Of a DNA stretch of 64,000 nucleotides, positions 42,311 to 50,300 are shown piece by piece. A program made the translations under genes and the position numbers. The notes beneath the pieces are model-generated. The model made no database searches. It was not told the DNA's origin and saw nothing but the letters and a program-made list of their open reading frames with translations. How positions within the stretch are numbered: position 1 is the stretch's first letter; each line of letters starts with the position of its first letter. Source of the DNA: Muricea muricata (taxonomy: Eukaryota > Cnidaria > Anthozoa > Malacalcyonacea > Plexauridae); contig OY979723.1 of assembly GCA_963855995.1 (NCBI GenBank), positions 5,392,176-5,456,175 on the forward strand. Direction: 5' to 3'.

Positions 42311-42632
42311 CTAAATGGAAATTGCAGAACTTAGCAAGTAGGGAATCATATTTTCGGCGTTCAAACCATCGAGATGAGCGAAATAACATGTTGAAAAGAG
42401 AAACCTATAACTTGCTTGTAAACTGAAAAGAAACGATCTTAGAACCATCAAAATCGCGTTTTAAGCGTTCTAGAAGCGATTTGAGCGTAAAAACATGCTC
42501 AAATCACCAACTAATAATTGCCGTCTTAAATCGATCACGGCGACGTTTTAGAGCTAAAATGGTGTTTTCAGTGCTGAAGTGAACAAGTTGAGCGCAATGA
42601 TGTAATACAATCACCAACCTAAAAGAAACCTT
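42311..42632 (+). repeat. Satellite monomer (class I/F) interrupted at its end by the transposon
   Basis: This is the last monomer before the insertion. It begins as class I (AAGTAGGGAATCATATTTT) and ends as class F (AACTAATAATT, GTAATACAATCACCAACC). It lacks one base in GAGCTAAAATGG near 42,555. The same one-base deletion is present in the monomer at 61,856, which is followed without interruption by a class G monomer. The 62-kb locus is therefore the closest relative of the empty insertion site. Confidence 0.8.
42631..42632. repeat. Target-site duplication TT, left copy
   Basis: Intact paralogous monomers read AAACCTTCTAAATGG. Here AAACCTT is followed directly by the transposon end CACTG, and after the right end CAGTG the sequence resumes as TTCTAAATGG. 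The only duplicated host bases are TT. CACTA-like elements usually duplicate 2-3 bp, so this fits at the short end. Confidence 0.75.
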
Positions 42633-42670
42633 CACTGTAAATTTAAAAGGGCTGAAACGACCCCAAAATT
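42633..42670 (+). repeat. Left terminal inverted repeat
   Basis: This is the left end of the element. It matches the reverse complement of 47,281-47,318 at 35 of 38 positions, with mismatches at element positions 15, 18 and 36. Conserved blocks are CACTGTAAATTTAA and GCTGAAACGACCCCAAA. Such ends are where a transposase binds and cleaves. Confidence 0.9.
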
Positions 42671-42910
42671 GGGGCCAAAACGTTGACCGCAAAATAGGTC
42701 TTTTTTTGGGGTCAAAACAGCACCTATGAGGCGGTGGCCCCTGAGGGGCGATTCGGCTCTTCTAGTATAGAGCCGTTTTAACTCTGGTGAAGGGCCAAAA
42801 CAGAAAACGACACTGCCGTTTTGGTCTTTAGGTGGGGCTGTTTTGGAAAATATCTGGGCTATTTTAGAAAAGAAAAAAGTCAAATTGGCTCTCATTCAGA
42901 GGCATATCAG
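42671..42910. other. Left subterminal region with two GC-rich hairpins
   Basis: This stretch between the left end and the 114-bp array is rich in GGGCCAAAAC- and GCCGTTTT-like words. Two perfect inverted repeats are visible: GCCCC at 42,737-42,741 with GGGGC at 42,745-42,749, and CGGCTCT at 42,754-42,760 with AGAGCCG at 42,769-42,775. The first contains CCCTGAGGG, which also occurs inverted in the right arm as CCCTCAGGG at 47,262-47,270. I see no gene here. Short reading frames crossing from the satellite into this region span the insertion boundary and are not credible genes. Confidence 0.6.
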
Positions 42911-43370
42911 CCCCAAAAAGTACTGATATTGGGAGCCATTTCAGCTCCTGAGATAGAGGACCATTTTAGCTCTTCTGTGGCGACGTTTTGACAATGATAG
43001 GGCTGAATTTAAAAAGTCGATTCCGCCCCTAAAAGTACTGTTGTAAGGGCCGTTTCGGCTCCTAAAATAAAGGGCCATTTTAGCTCCACTATAGAGACGT
43101 TTTGAAATTAATAGGGCTGAATTTAAAGCGTCGATTCTGCCCCTAAAAGTACTGTTGTCACAGACGTTTTGGCTCCTAAAATGGAGGGCTATTTTGGCTC
43201 CACTATAGCGACGTTATGAAATTAATAGGGCTGAATTTGAAGAGTCGATTTTGCCCCTAAAAGTATTGTTGTTATAGCCGTTTCGGCTCATGATAATGAG
43301 GGCCGTTTTAGCTCCACTTTAGCGACACTTTGAAATATGTGGGGTCGCGATTAGAAAGAGTCGATTCTAC
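42911..43370. repeat. Left subterminal tandem array, about four 114-bp units
   Basis: Units start with CCCCWAAAAGTA at 42,911, 43,026, 43,140 and 43,254, giving steps of 115, 114 and 114 bp. Each unit contains a GCCRTTTCRGCTCC-like block, TTTTAGCTCC, a GCGACGTTTT-like block, AGGGCTGAATTT and GTCGATTC. The units differ by about 10-25 percent, so this array is older than the satellite homogenisation around it. CACTA-type elements commonly carry multiple short subterminal transposase-binding motifs; the repeated GGAGCCGAAA (here in reverse orientation) is a candidate. Confidence 0.85.
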
Positions 43371-44552
43371 GCCGCTTTAGATGTCATGGGGCTAAAAAGT
43401 CTGCTTTCTTAAACAGCTAAGGTGTCGAACGTTTGGCTGTGTCAATCGAAAACTAAATAGTAGATTGCAATATGCTAGCGCTGTTTCTACAATATAACAG
43501 TAATATGATAAAATCTAGACCATTTAATTAAGAATGATCATACGAACACAGTTAAAATATTCTTTTTAAGATATATATTAAAAGCAGACAAAATGTCAAT
43601 TGCAAAATGTTCTGATTGAGTTATACTGTATTATTTATAATAAAGTACAAAGCATGGTCAAGTGTGCTAATAACTTGCCTCTAAATTTACATTGAGATCA
43701 ACAATATAAGGTTTTTTCGTGGATGCAACAACAAAACGTTGGACAACATTTCGTTGCACATAGCACAGACAACTGAATTTAAGAAAAAAAGTACATCATA
43801 TAGAATCATGTACATGACCATACTGTTTCTGTGATACTCTACAAAATACAGGTATTCAAACTTGCCAGCAAGACAATGGGAGCATCAACACGCACTGCAT
43901 TACTGGTGATGGTACGAAATGGTTGTCCTGCAATACATGGCTGTGAATATACATTCCAATATGCCAACATACTGCCATAAATAATTATACAGGATGAGGC
44001 TGCGCCAGAAACTCGTCAAGATTTTCAGACTCCTAAAGATGTTAATATTAAATGTTGTTAACATACAGTATTAACACAGTCACAGTGGATGGCATAGCCA
44101 TAGGGATTACATGTATTACAGGAAGTATTGTACGTATTATGCAATAAGAAAAAATCTGTGAGGTATAGGGGTTTGTGATTATTACCTACACAGGAATTGC
44201 ATCACATTGATGCTTAACTGCCCAACAAAGAAAATAGAACTTGAGCCCAACACCCTGCCAGAACACAGCAAACTTTCCTACAAGTGAAAGGGGTGAATTT
44301 TACCTTGAAGATTTAATATATGTTTGTTTTGTGTAATGAACTATGCTTAGCAAAAGTTAAATTTGTTTAGACGTAAAAGTTTAGATCAGACATTATTGTA
44401 CATACCATCTGTTATACTGCATACCATATAGGGCAGTTTAATATGTTTTGTCCAGGTTGGGATTTGAGCTAAAATTTTGAAAAGGAAAAGAACAACTAAA
44501 ATACCCACAAATACCAGCTACATGACTCCATAGTTTAAACTCTTCAACATCC

Positions 44553-44861
44553 ATGACACAATTGAATTATACTTATAGATATTCCTTTTTAGGATGTGCA
44601 GTTTATTTGTGCAATCAGTTAAGTATTGGTATCATACAAGTTGAAAATATAGAAATAGACAATTCTGTATGCACATGCACCTCACATGTTTTTGTGAAAA
44701 CCTATAGTAATTACTACAGTTTTAAGTTTCTCCTGAGGCTTTTCTGCATGTGGTGGGCTTTAGGGATACCATTATCTTACAACAAAGACCTTCAAACAGC
44801 TTATTGCCTATGTATTTTACAATACTGTATATACTTATACAATGTATGGAGAACCCATTAA
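44553..44861 (+). other. 102-codon open reading frame, unrecognised, probably chance
   Basis: It starts at an ATG (MTQLNYTYRY...) and ends at TAA. The product would be rich in Cys, Tyr, Leu and Ile, with no motif I recognise. It has no visible promoter or other supporting gene structure and lies in AT-rich core DNA where chance frames of this size are expected. It overlaps an opposite-strand frame of similar quality. I list it only because it is the longest frame in the window, not as a gene. Confidence 0.1.
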
Positions 44862-45166
44862 GGGCCACAGTTTTGTCATTGTTATGCTGTTTCTTACCAT
44901 CATTAAGATTCATTCAAAGTTGATTCATACAATATACTGCATGTATTCTATATTATTTGTATAAATGCTTCTTAAATAAGTGGTCAGGATAAATCAAGTC
45001 ATATATAAAATAGACAATTTCTTAATGATCCCAGCTCTAGCTGCAAATTTGGAAATCTGGCAAAGAAATATGTAAAGCTATATATAGATCTGTAGCAGAA
45101 GATGGAGGATAGGGTGGTTGTTCATGAATTTCTCTCATCTCACTTAAGTTGGTACTTTTTTTCAAT

Positions 45167-45234
45167 CATGCATGTTGTGTGCTGCATGTATGGAAAGCAT
45201 CATGCATGTTATGTTGTGCTCCATGTAAGGAAGA
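45167..45234. repeat. 34-bp direct tandem duplication
   Basis: CATGCATGTT begins two adjacent copies at 45,167 and 45,201. The copies share most of their 34 bases, including TGCATGTA or CCATGTA and GGAA blocks, with several differences. It is a minor internal duplication in the element core; the CATGCATG start is itself palindromic. Confidence 0.7.
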
Positions 45235-45721
45235 ATATCAAGAATCTGATTTCTAATCTGTACAGTTCTGTTCCTACACAAAATCTTCGCACCTGCACAT
45301 CGTGTTTAGGACTGTGTTCCAAAACATGAAATTGTTCTGCCCAACAGCCCTGCAAGTTCCCAAAGACTTGTGTAGCCCATGTATATCATAGTACAGACCA
45401 TAGAAATACAAATTCAAAATATATTTCCATAACAAATATACACGTTCAAGCAATTGTAATATTTTAAGATTATAATGCATGTAATGTAGTTTTATAATAC
45501 AAACTATCATGTGATTTTACTGATTTACATGTCTTAAAAATACAGTATAAATACAGCATTCTGAAATGTGGAACACTGCCATACCAATATATGAAGTATA
45601 AAAATGAGCAAACTAAATGAAGGTCATTGAAGCGAGTGATTTGAAGCTATGCCAAAGAGCGTGCTTTGTATTATTAATATATGTTTAACAAATAAGCATC
45701 TGGGAATCCAATACAGTTGGC

Positions 45722-45755
45722 TTGTCGCGCCAAATGCAAATTTTAAATCGGCGCA
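45722..45755 (-). promoter_or_regulatory. E2F-like site within a dispersed 34-bp repeat, copy 1
   Basis: TTGTCGCGCCAAAT opens this repeat; on the minus strand it reads TTTGGCGCGACAA, containing TTTGGCGC, a perfect match to the E2F consensus TTTSSCGC. The repeat closes with CGGCGCA, so it also forms an imperfect GCGCC...GGCGC dyad. A second copy lies 136 bp to the right. Binding is inferred from the motif only. Confidence 0.4.
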
Positions 45756-45857
45756 TTGTTGGCTTAATCTCAATATTAAAATCTAATTTCAAGTCCGAGT
45801 CACTATGTAAGACCTTGTATACAAATAATGTAATAACATCATCGTTTACTTCAAATA

Positions 45858-45891
45858 TTGTCGCGCCAAATTCAAATTTTATCCTGGCGCA
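45858..45891 (-). promoter_or_regulatory. E2F-like site within a dispersed 34-bp repeat, copy 2
   Basis: It has the same layout as the copy at 45,722: TTGTCGCGCCAAAT, an AAATTTTA stretch, then TGGCGCA. The minus strand again gives TTTGGCGC. Two preserved copies of the same motif and flanking dyad are less likely by chance than one, but function is untested. Confidence 0.4.
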
Positions 45892-46469
45892 CATTCTCAA
45901 AATATTCATGAACGTAGGATGAGAAATATTTCATTTTAAATTGGCCTTATCTATACATAAAACATAAGTATATTCTCACCTTAGTGTTACGCATCCATCT
46001 CCGATGTGATCCTCTTGAAAATTACTCTTTAGCTTGGTTAAAAAGGATTTTGTTTGACGTAAACGATTCAAAATATGAATTTGAAAAATATGGCCGCGAG
46101 AAATGCCGAGGTGTGGTGACACTATCCCGAGAAGCTTTGCGCGTTGCAATACAGTAATTGGACACCGGCCAGTCGATTAGCACACGCGTCTCGCAATGTG
46201 ACAATATAATTATTACAAATTTCAGCCTATATTTTGGATGTTGTGTGTGTTTAAATCTCATAGAACGTATCGGACCTTCTATAAATGCGCATTACATGTC
46301 AATGCTATATCACGCGATGTCAGTATCGCGCTTTGCGTCAAAATATCTGTTAATTAATAAACGTTTAATATACATGTTTATGTTTATAAGTCGATTTATT
46401 ATATAAAGTATTAGGTCACTAAGTTCACGCTCGATTTAACACGGAGATCGAGTCGATCAATTTGCAAAC

Positions 46470-47162
46470 GAATGCTAGGATGACAATTTATAGGGCTAAT
46501 ACACTTAAAAGATACGCTGAGGGTCGGTTATATTCGCTTTAATCTGAGGGCTATTTTGCTCTATAGGGCCGATTTAAAATCCGATGGGCTATATTGGAAA
46601 ATGACAGCGTCATTATGGCAAGTGGCACGTCGAATCACTCGAATGGGCCAAAATGACAATTATATAGGGCTGATACGTACACCATCAGGGTGGTTTTAAA
46701 GGAGCTGAAATAGGTCTAGCTCTAAGGGCTATTTCGCTCCATGGGGCCGATTTAAAATGCGAGGGCCTAAATTGGAAAATGACAGTGTCGTTATGGCAAG
46801 TGGCACGTCGAATCACTCGAATGGGCCAAAATGACAATTATATAGGGCTGATACGTACACCATCAGGGTCGTTTTAAAGGAGCCGAAATAGGTCTAGGTC
46901 TGAGGGCTATTTCGCTCCATGCGGCCGATTTAAAATGCGAGGGGCTAAATTGGAAAATGGCAGTGTCGTTATGGCAAGTGGCACGTCGAATCACTCGAAT
47001 GGGCCAAAATGACAATTATATAGGGCTGATACGTACACCATCCGGGTCGTTTTAAAGGAGCCGAAATAGGTCTAGGTCTGAGGGCTATTTCGCTCCATGG
47101 GGCCGATTTAAAATGCGAGGGGCTAAATTGGAAAATGACAGAGTCGTCATGGCAAGTGGCAG
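46470..47162. repeat. Right subterminal tandem array, nearly four 178-bp units
   Basis: GGCAAGTGGCA recurs at 46,617, 46,795, 46,973 and 47,151, a period of exactly 178 bp. A degenerate unit precedes it from about 46,470, and the last copy is cut after 12 bp. Units contain CGAATCACTCGAATGGGCC, TATAGGGCTGATACGTAC, GGAGCYGAAATAGG, GGGCTATTTCGCTCC and GGGGCCGATTTAAAATGC. The three intact units are nearly identical, so this array was amplified more recently than the 114-bp array on the left. A 93-codon minus-strand frame inside it simply follows the repeat and is not a gene. Confidence 0.9.
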
Positions 47163-47280
47163 GGCCAAATTGGCTAATCTGTAGAGCTAAATGGGCTTGT
47201 GGATGTCGTTTCAGACTTTGAAAGCCAGAACGGCTTTTGGGTAAGGCCAAAACAGCTTTAGCCCTCAGGGAGCCAAAACG
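47163..47280. other. Right subterminal region between the 178-bp array and the terminal repeat
   Basis: This is a short non-coding stretch with GGCCAAAACAG, CCCTCAGGG and GCCAAAACG words, which also occur near the left end, there often inverted. No gene is seen. These words are candidate short transposase-binding motifs. Confidence 0.5.
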
Positions 47281-47318
47281 AAATTTGGGGTCGTTTCAGC
47301 TCTATTAAATTTACAGTG
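47281..47318 (-). repeat. Right terminal inverted repeat
   Basis: This is the right end of the element, reading TTACAGTG at the boundary with the satellite. It is the inverted partner of 42,633-42,670, with three mismatches in 38 positions. Confidence 0.9.
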
Positions 47319-47320
47319 TT
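47319..47320. repeat. Target-site duplication TT, right copy
   Basis: TT directly follows the CAGTG end and restores the satellite reading TTCTAAATGG. It is the partner of 42,631-42,632. Confidence 0.75.
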
Positions 47321-50300
47321 CTAAATGGAAATCGCAGAACTTAGCAAGTCGGGAATCATGTTTTCGGCGCTCAAAACATTGAGATGAGCGAAATAACATG
47401 TTGAAATGAGAAACCCATAAGTTGCTTGTAAACTGAAAAGAAACGGTCTTAGAAGCATCAAAATCGCGTTTTAAGCGTTCTAGAAGCGATTTGAGCGTAA
47501 AAACATGCTCAAATCACCAAATAAAAATTGCCGTCTTAAATCGATCACGGCGACGTTTTAGAGCTTAAAATGGTGTTTTCAGTACTGAAGTGAACGAGTT
47601 GAGCGCAATGATGTACTACAATCACGGACCTAAAAGAGACCTTCTAAATCGAAATCGCAGAACTTAGCAAGTCGGGAATCATGTTTTCGGCGCTCAAACC
47701 ATCGAGATGAGCGAAATAACATGTTGAAATGAGAAACCCATAAGTTGCTTCTAAACTGAAAAGAAACGGTCTTAGAACCATCAAAATCGCGTTTTAAGCG
47801 TTCTAGAAGCGATTTGAGCGTAAAAACATGCTCAAATCACCAGATAAAAATTGCCGTCTTAAATCGATCACGGCGACGTTTTAGAGCTTAAAAAGCTGTT
47901 TTCAGTGCTGAAGTGAACGAGTTGAGCGCAATGATGTACTACAATCACGGATCTAAAAGAGACCTTCTAAATGGAAATTGCAGAAGTTAGCAAGTCGGGA
48001 ATCATGTTTTCGGCTTTCAAACCATCGAGATGAGCGAAATAACATGTTGAAATGAGAAACCTATAACTTGCTTTTAAACTGAAAAGAAACGATCTTAGAA
48101 CCATCAAAGTTGCGTTTTAAGCGTTCTAGAAGCGATTTGAGCGTAAAAACATGCTCAAATCACTAACTAAAAATGGCCGTCTTAAATCGATCACGGCGAC
48201 GTTTTAGAGCTTAAAATGGTGTTTTCAGTGCTGAAGTGAACGAGTTGAGCGCAATGATGTACTACAATCACGGACCTAAAAGAGACCTTCTAAATGGAAA
48301 TCGCAGCACTTAGCAAGTCGGGAATCATGTTTTCGGCGCTCAAACCATTGAGATGAGCGAAATAACATGTTGAAATGAGAAACCCATAAGTTGCTTGTAA
48401 ACTGAAAAGAAACGGTCTTAGAACCATCAAAATCGCGTTTTAAGCGTTCTAGAAGCGATTTGAGCGTAAAAACATGCTCAAATCACCAAATAAAAATTGC
48501 CGTCTTAAATCGATCACGGCGACGTTTTAGAGCTTAAAATGGTGTTTTCAGTGCTGAAGTGAACGAGTTGAGCGCAATGATGTACTACAATCACGGACCT
48601 AAAAGAGACCTTCTAAATGGAAATCGCAGAACTTAGCAAGTCGGGAATCATGTTTTCGGCGCTCAAACCATTGAGATGAGCGAAATAACATGTTGAAATG
48701 AGAAACCTATAACTTGCTTGTAAACTGAAAAGAAACGATCTTAGAACCATCAAAATCGCGTTTTAAGCGTTCTAGAAACGATTTGAGCGTAAAAACATGA
48801 TCAAATCACCAAATAAAAATTCCCGTCTTAAATCGATCACGGCGACGTTTTAGAGCTTAAAATGATGTTTTCAGTGCTGAAGTGAACGATTTGAGCGCAA
48901 TGATGTACTACAATCACGGACCTAAAAGAGACCTTCTAAATCGAAATCGCAGAACTTAGCAAGTCGGGAATCATGTTTTCGGCGCTCAAACCATCGAGAT
49001 GAACGAAATAACATGTTGAAATGAGAAACCCATAATTTGCTTGTAAACTGAAAAGAAACGGTCTTAGAACCATCAAAATCGCGTTTTAAGCGTTCTAGAA
49101 GCGATTTGAGCGTAAAAACATGCTCAAATCACCAGATAAAAATTGCCGTCTTAAATCGATCACGGCGACGTTTTAGAGCTTAAAAAGGTGTTTTCAGTGC
49201 TGAAGTGAACGAGTTGAGCGCAATGATGTACTACAATCACGGATCTAAAAGAGACCTTCTAAATGGAAATTGCACAAGTTAGCAAGTCGGGAATCATGTT
49301 TTCGGCTTTCAAACCATCGAGATGAGCGAAATAACATGTTGAAATGAGAAACCTATAACTTGCTTTTAAACTGAAAAGAAACGATCTTAGAACCATCAAA
49401 GTTGCGTTTTAAGCGTTCTAGAAGCGATTTGAGCGTAAAAACACGCTCAAATCACTCACTAAAAATGGCCGTCTTAAATCGATCACGGCGACGTTTTAGA
49501 GCTTAAAATGGTGTTTTCAGTGCTGAAGTGAACGAGTTGAGCGCAATGATGTACTACAATCACGGACCTAAAAGAGACCTTCTAAATGGAAATCGCAGAA
49601 CTTAGCAAGTCGGGAATCATGTTTTCGGCGCTCAAACCATTGAGATGAGCGAAATAACATGTTGAAATGAGAAACCCACAAGTTGCTTGTAAACTGAAAA
49701 GAAACGGTCTTAGAAGCATCAAAATCGCGTTTTAAGCGTTCTAGAAGCGATTTGAGCGTAAAAACATGCTCAAATCACCAAATAAAAATTGCCGTCTTAA
49801 ATCGATCACGGCGACGTTTTAGAGCTTAAAATGGTGTTTTCAGTACTGAAGTGAACGAGTTGAGCGCAATGATGTACTAAAATCACGGACCTAAAAGAGA
49901 CCTTCTAAATGGAAATCGCTGAACTTAGGAAGTCGGGAATCATGTTTTCGGCGCTCAAACCATTGAGATTAGCGAAATAACATGTTGAAATGAGAAACCT
50001 ATAACTTGCTTGTAAACTGAAAAGAAACGGTCTTAGAACCATCAAAATCGCGTTTTAAGCGTTCTAGAAGCGATTTGAGCGTAAAAACATGCTCAAATCA
50101 CCAGATAAAAATTGCCGTCTTAAATCGATCACGGCGACGTTTTAGAGCTTAAAAAGGTGTTTTCAGTGCTGAAGTGAACGAGTTGAGCGCAATGATGTAC
50201 TACAATCACGGATCTAAAAGAGACCTTCTAAATGGAAATTGCACAAGTTAGCAAGTCGGGAATCATGTTTTCGGCTTTCAAACCATCGAGATGAGCGAAA

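Larger units (their letters stand above)
1..42632 (+). repeat. 323-bp satellite array, left block (about 132 monomers)
   Basis: The whole stretch is a head-to-tail tandem array. The phrase CTAAATSGAAAT recurs at 1, 324, 647, 970, 1293, 1616, 1939, 2262 and onward, giving a period of exactly 323 bp with rare 1-bp indels (near 2430, 2635, 4872, 6518 and 42555). Monomers are very similar and fall into classes by diagnostic sites. A has CTAAATCG and ACCAGATA. B has GGCTTTCAAACC and AAAGTTGCG. C has CCATTGAG and ACCAAATA. D has CATGATCAAATC and AATTCCCG. E has GAGATTAGCG and TACTGCAATC. F has TTAGTAAGTCGGAAATC and AACTAATAATT. H has TGTTAAATGAAAAGC. No open reading frame is conserved from monomer to monomer, and both strands carry stops in essentially every copy. 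The array is satellite DNA; a centromeric or heterochromatic role is plausible but not shown by sequence alone. I see no gene, RNA gene or other mobile element within this block. Confidence 0.98.
43371..45720. other. AT-rich single-copy core of the transposon, no supportable gene
   Basis: This is low-GC, CpG-poor sequence with many TG and CA dinucleotides, quite unlike the arms. The longest open frame is plus-strand 44,553-44,861 (102 codons, cysteine- and aromatic-rich, no recognised family), and chance is the best explanation. On the minus strand there are intron-exon-like signals: a pyrimidine-rich acceptor before 44,277, a TAG|GTAATAA donor at 44,186, and an acceptor-like CATCTTTAG before 44,032. 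None is proven. The sequence could be captured host DNA, for example intron, or a decayed transposase gene with introns. Confidence 0.5.
45721..46440 (-). promoter_or_regulatory. CpG-rich promoter-like patch in the transposon core
   Basis: CpG becomes frequent here, in contrast to the core to its left. On the minus strand, in order, there is a CCAAT box (46,161-46,157), a GCGGCCATATTT element near 46,090 resembling a YY1-type site, ATG codons at 45,998 and 45,994, and a good splice donor, AAG|GTGAGA, after 45,980. The first ATG meets a stop after three codons; the second is open for five codons up to the donor. The two E2F-like sites lie beyond the donor. This could be a captured host promoter with a short first exon, or the remains of the element's own promoter. 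The reading is tentative. Confidence 0.3.
42633..47318. mobile_element. 4.7-kb non-autonomous CACTG-type DNA transposon inserted in the satellite
   Basis: The element begins CACTGTAAATTTAA and ends in its inverted complement, with about 38-bp terminal inverted repeats and a 2-bp TT target duplication. Both arms are tandemly repetitive (114-bp units left, 178-bp units right), and between them is an AT-rich core of about 3 kb. The CACTG ends, short target duplication and repeat-rich subterminal arms are those of the CACTA/CMC (EnSpm, Mirage, Chapaev) group. hAT is unlikely because there is no 8-bp duplication. No transposase-like frame is visible; the longest core ORF is 102 codons and unrecognised. 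The element therefore probably depends on a transposase supplied elsewhere. It is the only such element in the window. Family assignment rests on ends and structure only. Confidence 0.85.

Noticed and set aside
1..42632. CRISPR-like regular repetition
   Set aside because: The repetition is continuous 323-bp monomers without unique spacers, in a eukaryotic satellite context.
42504..42895. Two minus-strand reading frames across the left transposon junction
   Set aside because: They run from transposon arm into satellite, share no motif with known proteins, and are broken by the insertion boundary. Chance frames.
42977..42990. GGCGACGTTTT shared by the transposon left arm and the satellite
   Set aside because: An 11-bp match in a single unit of the 114-bp array; the other units differ. 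Too short to claim that the element and satellite are related.
45685..45922. Overlapping plus- and minus-strand small frames with an internal peptide repeat
   Set aside because: The apparent repeated peptide comes from the two 34-bp E2F-like DNA repeats. Both strands are open to a similar degree, as expected by chance.
46617..46700. Possible tRNA- or SINE-like internal promoter in the 178-bp units
   Set aside because: No A-box/B-box pair at proper spacing and no cloverleaf could be drawn by eye.
46969..47250. 93-codon minus-strand frame in the right arm
   Set aside because: It follows the 178-bp tandem repeat and adjoining arm; no family resemblance and no independent gene signals.
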